64,000 nucleotides of DNA from Alphaproteobacteria bacterium (GTDB lineage Bacteria > Pseudomonadota > Alphaproteobacteria > Micavibrionales > Micavibrionaceae): positions 186,001-250,000 of the forward strand of contig JAACPE010000002.1 of NCBI GenBank assembly GCA_009995595.1, written 5' to 3'. The notes beneath the pieces were generated by a model. That model worked only from the letters and a program-made list of their open reading frames with translations. It was not told where the DNA came from and did not search any database. Each line of letters starts with the position of its first letter. Within the stretch, counting starts at the first letter, position 1. Made by a program: the position numbers and the translations under genes. Below, one piece after another: positions 17,478-24,325 of the stretch.

Positions 17478-18221
17478 TTATACTGTCCCTGATTTTTTTT
17501 GCGCTTTTTGTATGACTTCTAAATAAGCTTTCACCGCTTTATCCCAGCCCATTAGGAGGGCATCAGACGTTATTGCATGACCTATAGAGACTTCGGCGCA
17601 ATCAGGGATTGATTCGATAAAATCGCCTAAATTATCAAGCGATAAATCATGTCCAGCATTAACTTCAATGCCGTTCTTTTTCGCCTCAAGGGCAGTTGTA
17701 GCGTAATCCATTAAATCTATTTGATGCTCGGCATAAGGACCAGTATAAAGCTCTATTCTCTTGGCCCCGATAGAAATAACCGCTTCAATTAATTTAGGGA
17801 CGGGATCAAGAAATAGAGATACACGTCTATTTTGACTTTGAAGCGTCTTTGTAATGTCTTTAAGCATATCATGATGCTTCTTTACATCCCATCCATGGTC
17901 AGAGGTCCTTTGGTTGGGTTCATCGGGCACTAAAGTCACTTGATGGCATTTGTGCTTCAAAACAAGTTCGATGAAATCATCGGCTGGGTAACCTTCAATA
18001 TTAAATTCGATCTCAGAATTATCGTGATTTTCGATGAATTGGGCGAGTTCAGGGATATCAGAGCGGCGGATATGACGCTCATCTGGGCGAGGATGCACTG
18101 TAATGCCCGCCGCTCCAGCATTTAAAATAATCTCTGCGGTTTTGATAATATTCGGGTAGCCTACGTCACGTTGGTTACGCAGTAAGGCCACTTTATTAAG
18201 ATTAACAGATAATTTTGTCAT
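17478..18221 (-). CDS. pdxJ: Pyridoxine 5'-phosphate synthase PdxJ
   Basis: A 247-residue TIM-barrel enzyme that condenses 1-deoxyxylulose 5-phosphate with 3-amino-2-oxopropyl phosphate to pyridoxine 5'-phosphate. Typical segments are L-S-V-N-L-N-K-V-A-L-L-R-N near the start, G-A-A-G-I-T-V-H-P-R-P-D-E-R-H-I, the catalytic Glu in E-F-N-I-E-G, V-T-L-V-P-D and the C-terminal V-S-I-G-H-A. It is divergent from serC; SerC also acts in the DXP-dependent B6 pathway, so the linkage is functional. Confidence 0.95.
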   Translation of the reverse strand: MTKLSVNLNKVALLRNQRDVGYPNIIKTAEIILNAGAAGITVHPRPDERHIRRSDIPELAQFIENHDNSEIEFNIEGYPADDFIELVLKHKCHQVTLVPDEPNQRTSDHGWDVKKHHDMLKDITKTLQSQNRRVSLFLDPVPKLIEAVISIGAKRIELYTGPYAEHQIDLMDYATTALEAKKNGIEVNAGHDLSLDNLGDFIESIPDCAEVSIGHAITSDALLMGWDKAVKAYLEVIQKAQKKSGTV

Positions 18222-18319
18222 GCTCTGTTGTAACTTAAGACTGGACAGCGTGACCAGAATTTTTTATCTCATGGATAAGATTTAATGCTTTTGCACTTTA
18301 ATATGAAAGAAAAACCATC

Positions 18320-19489
18320 ATGGATAAGCCTGTAGTTAAACCAAATAGCCCTTATTTTTCATCTGGCCCATGTGCGAAGCGTCCAGGTTGGGATGCGGCA
18401 AATTTAAATTCGGCATGGCTTGGTCGCTCGCACCGCGCCGCAGGGGGCAAAGTAAAGCTTAAGGCTGTAATTGATCAACATGTTGAGATATTAGGGATCC
18501 CCGAAGGATATCGCTGTGCGATTGTTCCCGCATCTGACACAGGCGCTGTTGAAATTGCTATGTGGAATTTATTGGGTGCGCGCGGTGTTGATATGCTGGG
18601 CTGGGAGAGCTTTGGCATGGATTGGATCAAAGACGCTGTTGATGAGCTTAAGCTTGATGATTGCCGCACGATTAAGGCAGATTATGGACAGCTTCCTGAT
18701 CTATCGCAAGTTGACACTGATCGTGACGTTGTTTTTACATGGAATGGCACAACTTCTGGCGTGCGCGTTCCTCATGCGGACTGGATCAAAGATGATCGTA
18801 AAGGTTTAACTATTTGTGATGCGACTTCTGCTGTGTTTGCTTATGACTTGCCATGGGAAAAACTTGATGTTGTGACATGGAGCTGGCAGAAGGTTTTAGG
18901 GTCAGAGGGGGCGCACGGAATGCTTGTTTTAAGCCCGCGCGCAGTTGAGCGTCTAGAGAGCTTTGCTCCTGATCGCCCATTACCAAAAATATTTCGCTTA
19001 ATGAATAAGGGCGCGTTAATTGAAGGCGCCTTTAAAGGTGAAACATTAAACACGCCCTCGATGTTGGCCACAGAAGACTGTCTTGATGCACTTGCATGGG
19101 TAAAATCGATTGGCGGCCTTCAGAGCACAATTGAGCGTAGCGCGGGCAATTTCAAAGCTGTTGCGGACTGGGTGGCACAAACTGACTGGATTGAATTTTT
19201 GGCGGAAGATAAAGACACAGCCTCTTATACCTCCATCTGCCTTAAAATTACAGATCCTTGGTTTAATTCAAAATCAGATGACGATCGAGAAGCTTTCGTA
19301 AAAGCTATGGTGAAATTATTAGAATTAGAAAACGCTGCCTATGACATCGCATCATATCGCGCGGCCCCCGCAGGTATTCGTATTTGGGGCGGTGCAACCG
19401 TTGATCCTCAAGATACGGCGAAACTTATGCCGTGGCTGGATTGGGCCTTTGCGGCGGCTAAATCACAAGATGTTGCAAAAGCGGCATAG
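18320..19489 (+). CDS. serC: Phosphoserine aminotransferase SerC
   Basis: A 389-residue fold-type I PLP enzyme that transaminates 3-phosphohydroxypyruvate in serine synthesis and the equivalent step of vitamin B6 synthesis. It begins [12 protein letters not shown], the signature of the alphaproteobacterial SerC type. The PLP lysine is in S-W-Q-K-V-L-G, preceded by D-A-T-S-A-V. A good ribosome site (GAAAG region) precedes the ATG. serA follows about 900 bases later with an unrelated opposite-strand gene between them. Confidence 0.95.
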   Translation: MDKPVVKPNSPYFSSGPCAKRPGWDAANLNSAWLGRSHRAAGGKVKLKAVIDQHVEILGIPEGYRCAIVPASDTGAVEIAMWNLLGARGVDMLGWESFGMDWIKDAVDELKLDDCRTIKADYGQLPDLSQVDTDRDVVFTWNGTTSGVRVPHADWIKDDRKGLTICDATSAVFAYDLPWEKLDVVTWSWQKVLGSEGAHGMLVLSPRAVERLESFAPDRPLPKIFRLMNKGALIEGAFKGETLNTPSMLATEDCLDALAWVKSIGGLQSTIERSAGNFKAVADWVAQTDWIEFLAEDKDTASYTSICLKITDPWFNSKSDDDREAFVKAMVKLLELENAAYDIASYRAAPAGIRIWGGATVDPQDTAKLMPWLDWAFAAAKSQDVAKAA

Positions 19490-19625
19490 CTTACAGAGCG
19501 TTTTTAAGGCTATATAAAATATAAAGCGCGATTAATAACAAAAGCCGCCATCTCTTGGGCGAGGCTCAAACCAGATTGAGGTTGCGGCAATAATCAGGAT
19601 GAGGATGGTATAAGCCGTTATAGAT

Positions 19626-20339
19626 TTATTTCTTTTTAAATATAAGAAGCGTTGTGAGTGGGCAATCCGTTTTTGGATTTATCCATTTCACATAGCTTTC
19701 TCCAACCTGCTTAAAAGATTTTGAAGCGGATTTTACGATATCGTGAATGAGAGGTGTAAATTGATTTCCTTTAACAATATTTTGACCCTCTAAAATCAAA
19801 AGTGTTTCTTTTTTCATTACAGGAGGGATCTTTCCTAAAATATGGGTCATACGTCTCAAATAAGCATCATATCCCGCATGCTTGGGATCACCATCATAGA
19901 GAGGGTTCCACTTATCGAAACGTGACATAAAAGGCGGGCAAGTTAAGATGATATCCATTTTGGGGAACTCATAGCGCGCTATGTTTGCACTATCATCGTT
20001 GACGACATGTGTCCAATTTTCAAGCTGTCCTGCAACCCATTGATGCCTATTAGGGTCAGCCTCTATTCCATACGGGATACGCCCTAATTCTTCGGCCATA
20101 AACATCGTCGTGCCTAGGCCAACAAAAGGATCAAAAACTTTAGCACCCTTTACTGTATATTTTTTAATAATATGGCGATAAAGCCCTTCGGGTGATTTGA
20201 TGTTATTGCCCTCAAAAGGGGGTGCGGTTTTCTCTAATTCCCATGTCAATTCTATTAAAATATCGTGTGTCATGTCGGGATGATAAAGGAATGCCGCCAG
20301 AGGGTCTATGGTATTTTGATTTGCAGAAGAGAAGGTCAT
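19626..20339 (-). CDS. Orphan SAM-dependent methyltransferase, possibly a DNA methylase
   Basis: A 237-residue protein. The SAM-binding motif is D-P-F-V-G-L-G-T-T near residue 85, followed by an acidic residue (G-I-E-A-D-P). The catalytic motif T-C-P-P-F is near 133. The D-P-F-x-G-x-G-T-T form is that of amino-methyltransferases acting on DNA or tRNA. The motif order (SAM site before P-P-F) is the reverse of the common beta-class such as CcrM. There is no target-recognition domain of usual size and no restriction enzyme nearby. It sits on the opposite strand between serC and serA, so it may be an insertion into an ancestral serC-serA pair. Target unknown. Confidence 0.7.
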   Translation of the reverse strand: MTFSSANQNTIDPLAAFLYHPDMTHDILIELTWELEKTAPPFEGNNIKSPEGLYRHIIKKYTVKGAKVFDPFVGLGTTMFMAEELGRIPYGIEADPNRHQWVAGQLENWTHVVNDDSANIARYEFPKMDIILTCPPFMSRFDKWNPLYDGDPKHAGYDAYLRRMTHILGKIPPVMKKETLLILEGQNIVKGNQFTPLIHDIVKSASKSFKQVGESYVKWINPKTDCPLTTLLIFKKK

Positions 20340-20419
20340 TTAATCTGCTTGCATTTCGATATAGCCGTGATATCAAGAAAGCCTGTTTTTCCTAAACAAG
20401 ACAAAACTAGGAGTTAGAT

Positions 20420-22018
20420 ATGTCACAAGAAAACACTATAAAACCAAAAGTCCTGATTTCGGACAAAATGCACCCGTTGGCTGTAGAAATTTTCATTAGA
20501 GAAGGTTGCGACGTTACAGAAAAATTTGGGATGACTCCTGAAGAGCTAATTGCAGAGATTCCCGAGTACCATGGTCTTGCTATTCGCTCAAGCACAACTG
20601 TTACCCCTGAGATTCTGGCAGCAGGCACAAATTTAAAAGTTGTTGGCCGTGCAGGCATTGGCGTTGATAATGTCGACGTTAAAGATGCTACAAATAGAGG
20701 TGTTGTTGTGATGAACACACCATTTGGGAATTCAATTACGACTGCTGAACATGCTATTGCGATGATGTTCTCTCTTGCCCGACAAATCCCTCAAGCCAAT
20801 GAATCAACCCATGCAGGAAAATGGGAAAAGAAAAAATTTATGGGCGCTGAGCTATACAATAAAACACTTGGTGTTATTGGATGTGGTAATATTGGCGGTA
20901 TTGTTGCAGATCGCGGTGTTGGTCTTAAAATGAATGTGATTGCCTATGATCCTTTTTTAACAGAAGAACGTGCTATTGAGCTTGGTGTTGAGAAAGTTGA
21001 AATTGATACACTTTTTGAGCGTGCTGATTTTATAACAATTCACGTGCCAAAAAATGATAAGACTGTCGGCCTTATTAACAAAGACTCTATTGCGAAAATG
21101 AAAGAGGGCGTTCGTATTATTAACTGCGCGCGCGGGGGTATTATTGTTGAGGCAGATCTTAGAGAGGCGCTGGATAATGGTAAAGTTGCTGGAGCGGCGC
21201 TCGATGTTTTTGAGGTTGAGCCTGCAACTGAAAACGTATTATTTGGTCATCCAAATGTTATTTGTACCCCGCATTTAGGAGCTGCAACTACAGAGGCGCA
21301 GGTTAATGTCGCTATTCAGGTTGCTGAACAAATGGCAGATTTTTTGGTTAATGGCGCTGTTACAAATGCCCTTAATATGCCTTCTATCTCAGCGGAAGAT
21401 GCGCCAAAACTCAAACCCTATATGCGTTTGGCTGAACAACTTGGTAGCTTTGCGGGGCAGATTACTCAAAATGCGATTAAATCCGTTACAATTGAGTATC
21501 AAGGGACAGTCACTGAAACCAATACAAAGCCGTTAACGTCAATAATCTTGGCGAACTTGCTTGGCGCACAGCTCGAAACGGTGAATATGGTGAATGCCAT
21601 GAGCATTGCCGAGGCACGCGGTATACAATGCTCTGAAGTAAAAACTGGTTCATCAAAAGACTGGCGCTCTGTCATTATTGTTAAAGTCGAAACAGAAGAG
21701 CGTGCGCGCTCTATCTCTGGCACACTCTTTACTGGTAAAGAGCCACGTATAGTTGATATTGAAGGTGTGCGTATTGAGGCCGCGTTAACAGAAAATATGT
21801 TGTTTATCCGTAACGATGACACACCGGGTCTTGTTGGCCATGTTGGAACGATCTTGGGCGAGGCAGGACAAAATATTGCTAACTTTTATTTAGGACGTAA
21901 GCCTGAAGGTAAGGCCGCTATTTGTCTTGTATCACTTGATACAGATGTTTCTGAGGATGTGATGAAAAAAATAACAAACTTGTCACAGGTTCAACAAGCG
22001 AAAAAGCTTCATTTTTAG
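20420..22018 (+). CDS. serA: D-3-phosphoglycerate dehydrogenase SerA
   Basis: A 532-residue long-form (type I) enzyme for the first step of serine synthesis. The NAD-binding domain has G-C-G-N-I-G-G-I-V (about 153-161). Catalytic Arg (C-A-R-G-G), Glu and the His of C-T-P-H-L-G-A are all present. An intervening ASB domain and a C-terminal ACT domain (N-D-D-T-P-G-L-V-G-H-V-G) follow, as in the mycobacterial and alphaproteobacterial forms. Ribosome site AGGAG is nine bases before the ATG. A terminator follows at 22042-22078. Confidence 0.95.
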   Translation: MSQENTIKPKVLISDKMHPLAVEIFIREGCDVTEKFGMTPEELIAEIPEYHGLAIRSSTTVTPEILAAGTNLKVVGRAGIGVDNVDVKDATNRGVVVMNTPFGNSITTAEHAIAMMFSLARQIPQANESTHAGKWEKKKFMGAELYNKTLGVIGCGNIGGIVADRGVGLKMNVIAYDPFLTEERAIELGVEKVEIDTLFERADFITIHVPKNDKTVGLINKDSIAKMKEGVRIINCARGGIIVEADLREALDNGKVAGAALDVFEVEPATENVLFGHPNVICTPHLGAATTEAQVNVAIQVAEQMADFLVNGAVTNALNMPSISAEDAPKLKPYMRLAEQLGSFAGQITQNAIKSVTIEYQGTVTETNTKPLTSIILANLLGAQLETVNMVNAMSIAEARGIQCSEVKTGSSKDWRSVIIVKVETEERARSISGTLFTGKEPRIVDIEGVRIEAALTENMLFIRNDDTPGLVGHVGTILGEAGQNIANFYLGRKPEGKAAICLVSLDTDVSEDVMKKITNLSQVQQAKKLHF

Positions 22019-22041
22019 TTTTTTAAAGAGACCGATTTGGG

Positions 22042-22078
22042 AAAGCAGTCTTTTATTAAGCCTGCTTTTCTTTTTTCT
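22042..22078 (+). terminator. Terminator of serA
   Basis: Stem AAAGCAG (22042-22048) / CTGCTTT (22062-22068) with a 13-base loop and a long T-rich tail. It overlaps the 3' end of the convergent gene at 22056. Confidence 0.7.
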
Positions 22079-22568
22079 TCTTTGAATAGTAACGCGCGCA
22101 GGCTTGTTTAAGTTCACTCATAAAGATTTCTCCATTTTGGCCGCCATCCCCTTTCATTTTTTTCAAGATAATTGCATTGAGCGTCGTATGGTGGGCGCGA
22201 ACAATCGATAGGGCATCTTTATCAATTTCATTAATTGATTCAAGAAAGCTCAGCATAATATTAGCCAAATTTCCAATAAGAGAATAATGAAAGATAGTTG
22301 CGTTGGCTTTTAATTCCATCACGGGCCTAGTGATCAGCTGTTTTTGTTCTTCTAAATTAGTAGAGCCGAGCTCTTTTTCAACTTTATTTAGGTTTTCAGA
22401 TAGTTTTTCAAGAAATTGCAAACCTAAGGGGGTAAAATCAACCTCATTATTATCAATTGCATTTTGCGCTTTTTCGACAATTTTTTGATCTAAGGGCCCT
22501 TTACCAACTTTGTTTTGTAACATTAGGCTGGCTTTGTAGGTTTTTGCTTTTTTTCTAATTTCATCCAT
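22056..22568 (-). CDS. Helical partner protein of a response regulator (paralogue of the 11030-11533 protein)
   Basis: A 170-residue, charged helical protein, second copy of the family seen at 11030-11533. Shared residues include M-x-L-K-A, F-x-Y, a helix with A-x-I-x-L-x-F-x-E, K-D-A-L-S-I-V-R-A-H-H, K-K-M-K-G, and C-terminal E-L-x-x-A-x-x-R-Y. The A-H is in the same place in both copies. It lies 18 bases downstream of a response regulator that is itself the paralogue of the one at 11533-12027. Possibly a diverged phosphotransfer or scaffold protein; no function is established. Confidence 0.75.
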   Translation of the reverse strand: MDEIRKKAKTYKASLMLQNKVGKGPLDQKIVEKAQNAIDNNEVDFTPLGLQFLEKLSENLNKVEKELGSTNLEEQKQLITRPVMELKANATIFHYSLIGNLANIMLSFLESINEIDKDALSIVRAHHTTLNAIILKKMKGDGGQNGEIFMSELKQACARYYSKKKKEKQA

Positions 22569-22586
22569 GATTCGTCAAAATATAAA

Positions 22587-23102
22587 TTAATCCCTACCCG
22601 ATGAATAGCCATTATTATCATCTTCACGTCTAAACGGACCAGCATAAGTAGGATCAACACGTCTGCGGCGATCAGGGCCAAAAAATTCTTGTGTTTCAAT
22701 AAAATTTCTTGGTTTTGCAATAACATGGGCAATACGTTTGGCAATATCATTGGCTGTGAAAGGTTTTACTAGAAATTCGGTAACCCCATCATCGCGCGCT
22801 TTTTCAACACGCGACCATGCACTATATCCTGTTATGAGGATGATTGGCGCCATTCTGTTGGGTGAATTTGTATTGTTACGAACAGCGCGTGTTAAATCAA
22901 GGCCATCCATATTGTTCATGACCCAGTCGGTTAGTATAATATCGTGGTTTTCCTTTTGAAAAATTTCAAAGGCTTTTTCACCGTCTGATGCAACATCGAT
23001 ATTACGAATGCCTAGGTTTTCTAGTACAGTCACAAGTAATTTACGCATGGGCACCGTGTCTTCAACAACCAAAACGCTTAATTTTTCAAACTGAAAACCC
23101 AT
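22587..23102 (-). CDS. CheY-like response regulator with P-D-R-R-R-R tail
   Basis: A 171-residue receiver-domain protein with no DNA-binding domain. Acidic pair in V-V-E-D, acceptor Asp in I-I-L-T-D-W-V-M, Thr in L-I-T-G-Y, Lys in F-L-V-K-P-F. The tail begins E-F-F-G-P-D-R-R-R-R and then is rich in Arg, Asp, Asn and Gly. It is the close paralogue of the regulator at 11533-12027, sharing D-D-G-V-T-E-F-L-x-K-P and the tail. It is co-transcribed with the helical partner gene downstream. No histidine kinase is adjacent. Confidence 0.88.
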   Translation of the reverse strand: MGFQFEKLSVLVVEDTVPMRKLLVTVLENLGIRNIDVASDGEKAFEIFQKENHDIILTDWVMNNMDGLDLTRAVRNNTNSPNRMAPIILITGYSAWSRVEKARDDGVTEFLVKPFTANDIAKRIAHVIAKPRNFIETQEFFGPDRRRRVDPTYAGPFRREDDNNGYSSGRD

Positions 23103-23224
23103 ATCACCCTAAAATTTATTCCTCATCTTTATTCTATTCTCATAGCAAAGGGTTATGGTTAAGGCAATATCTTATGTATTTGCATTCAGGGCTATTCATG
23201 GATTAGTAAGCATAAACAAAAGAA

Positions 23225-23278
23225 CCCTGATGCTATATGTTTATTATTATCCGAAGATATCCATAAACAGCATCAGGG
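23225..23278 (-). terminator. Strong hairpin, terminator-like on the minus strand
   Basis: CCCTGATGCT (23225-23234) pairs perfectly with AGCATCAGGG (23269-23278). Inside, GTTTAT pairs with ATAAAC after a 4-base bulge, and TATC/GATA closes a CGAA tetraloop. On the minus strand the stem is followed by a T-rich stretch (TTCTTTTGTTTAT), as for a Rho-independent terminator. That would imply a minus-strand transcript coming from further right, where no gene is seen, or a structured leader for the response-regulator gene. Confidence 0.5.
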
Positions 23279-23752
23279 CCCTTATCTGGGAAGAAAGCAG
23301 TAAAGTTCTATTCGTTGAATAAAGCAGTCTGCATTATCGTTATCAAAACTATAAGATGAATTTGATGTACACCAAGTTCTTTTCTTATACCTTATGAGGT
23401 ATTACCCATACCTCTCAATATTTATAGTGGCGGATAAAACCACTCGTTGAACCCTTCGCGACTTTTTGTTCGTGTCCAACAGTTTAGAGATAAATCAATA
23501 ACAACTCTGTTTGTGAATGACCCAACTCACATTTTTACGTGTGCGACCACGGGCCAAGGTTATTCATAATGAGGTCGTTTTATTCTCTCTTTAAGCTTTC
23601 GAAGATAAATCTTCAAAAACAACGAGCACTGACCAATGTGCTCTATCAATTCTAAAGCCGTCTTGCGACGCTTCTATAAGAAGTAATGCCTTAGCGATGA
23701 TTTAAGAATGACTCAAAAAGTAAGTACTGTCGAGTCTTTTCTTGCTTAATTT

Positions 23753-23778
23753 TTAAAAAAGTTTTAAAAAAATATTAA
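23753..23778. promoter_or_regulatory. Three TTAA half-sites at exact 11-base steps (double CtrA-type box)
   Basis: TTAA at 23753-23756, 23764-23767 and 23775-23778, each pair separated by seven bases. It lies in low-complexity A/T sequence, so chance is more likely here than for the other boxes. Confidence 0.3.
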
Positions 23779-24086
23779 AATTAGAAATTATATTTCTATT
23801 ATGTTGTTGATTTTAGTAATATAAATAAATTTATTCACAATTTCTTCCTCATTGTTATAAAGCTTATTTTTTGTCCAAAGGAGCATAAATAAGAAAAAAT
23901 GGCCGATTTTTAAGATTTTAAACCCAGAAATTGCAAAAACGGACACTCTTTTATCCATAAACCTTCTTTACTCAGAATACTTATTAAGTTGGGAAACCAT
24001 GGAATGCATAGTTTAGCCGCTTTGATTAGACTTTGAGCCCTTAGAATTGGTAAACTTTTGTATAGAAATCTGATACTTTTAGCCTT

Positions 24087-24101
24087 TTAATTATCTCTTA
24101 A
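24087..24101. promoter_or_regulatory. CtrA-type box upstream of the giant adhesin gene
   Basis: TTAA (24087-24090), seven bases, TTAA (24098-24101). A TATAAG hexamer follows at 24111-24116. It is about 225 bases before the adhesin start codon. Confidence 0.45.
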
Positions 24102-24199
24102 GGTTATGAGTATAAGTTGTTTATTGATTTATATTGCTTGAACAAAGGGTATTTGATAGAACGAGCTGAATTCTAAATATAGTAAGTTTAACATAATTA

Positions 24200-24228
24200 T
24201 TGACATAATATTAATATTACGTTAATAA
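24200..24228 (+). promoter_or_regulatory. Sigma70-type promoter of the adhesin gene
   Basis: TTGACA (24200-24205), 17-base spacer, TAATAA (24223-24228). The predicted transcript would have a leader of about 90 bases. A CtrA-type box overlaps the spacer and -10. Confidence 0.55.
24211..24225. promoter_or_regulatory. CtrA-type box overlapping the adhesin promoter
   Basis: TTAA (24211-24214), seven bases, TTAA (24222-24225), exact spacing, inside the predicted promoter of the adhesin gene. Confidence 0.5.
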
Positions 24229-24242
24229 TGCGTCACTTCAAA

Positions 24243-24257
24243 TTAAAGGAATTTTAA
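24243..24257. promoter_or_regulatory. CtrA-type box in the adhesin leader
   Basis: TTAA (24243-24246), seven bases, TTAA (24254-24257) followed by C, the full consensus. It is about 70 bases before the start codon at 24326. Confidence 0.5.
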
Positions 24258-24325
24258 CTAACGCTCGCTCGGTATCTCTTTACCATGCCCTAAGGCAAGC
24301 AAGCTAACACTTATAGGAGATGCTT

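Larger units (their letters stand above)
23103..24319. other. 1.2 kb non-coding region with hairpins and CtrA-type boxes
   Basis: No convincing gene on either strand. The left half (about 23225-23740) has several inverted repeats: a long one at 23225-23278, and shorter hairpins at 23396-23414 (GAGGTAT/ATACCTC), 23427-23445 (AGTGG/CCACT), 23601-23614 (GAAGAT/ATCTTC) and 23624-23643 (GAGCAC/GTGCTC). The right half is very A/T-rich and holds the CtrA-type boxes and promoter of the adhesin gene listed separately. Two GANTC sites (23710-23714, 23732-23736) flank a weak hairpin followed by TTTTCTT. No tRNA, tmRNA, RNase P or SRP RNA signature was found. An unannotated structured RNA in the left half is possible. 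Confidence 0.5.

Noticed and set aside
19540-19625. Minus-strand frame after the orphan methyltransferase encoding a short hydrophobic peptide
   Set aside because: No start codon or ribosome site in frame; under 30 codons, easily random.
19626-20339. Identification of the orphan methyltransferase as CcrM
   Set aside because: Motif order and the T-C-P-P-F catalytic motif differ from CcrM, and the protein is much shorter.
23240-23700. A minus-strand frame that reads like a decayed protein, with about seven in-frame stops and no frameshift
   Set aside because: Seven stops in about 150 codons is what random sequence of this base composition gives, and no family could be recognised.
23103-24319. 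Possible tmRNA, RNase P RNA, SRP RNA or tRNA in the long intergenic region
   Set aside because: No T-arm, tag-peptide frame, P4 core or SRP loop motif was found on either strand.
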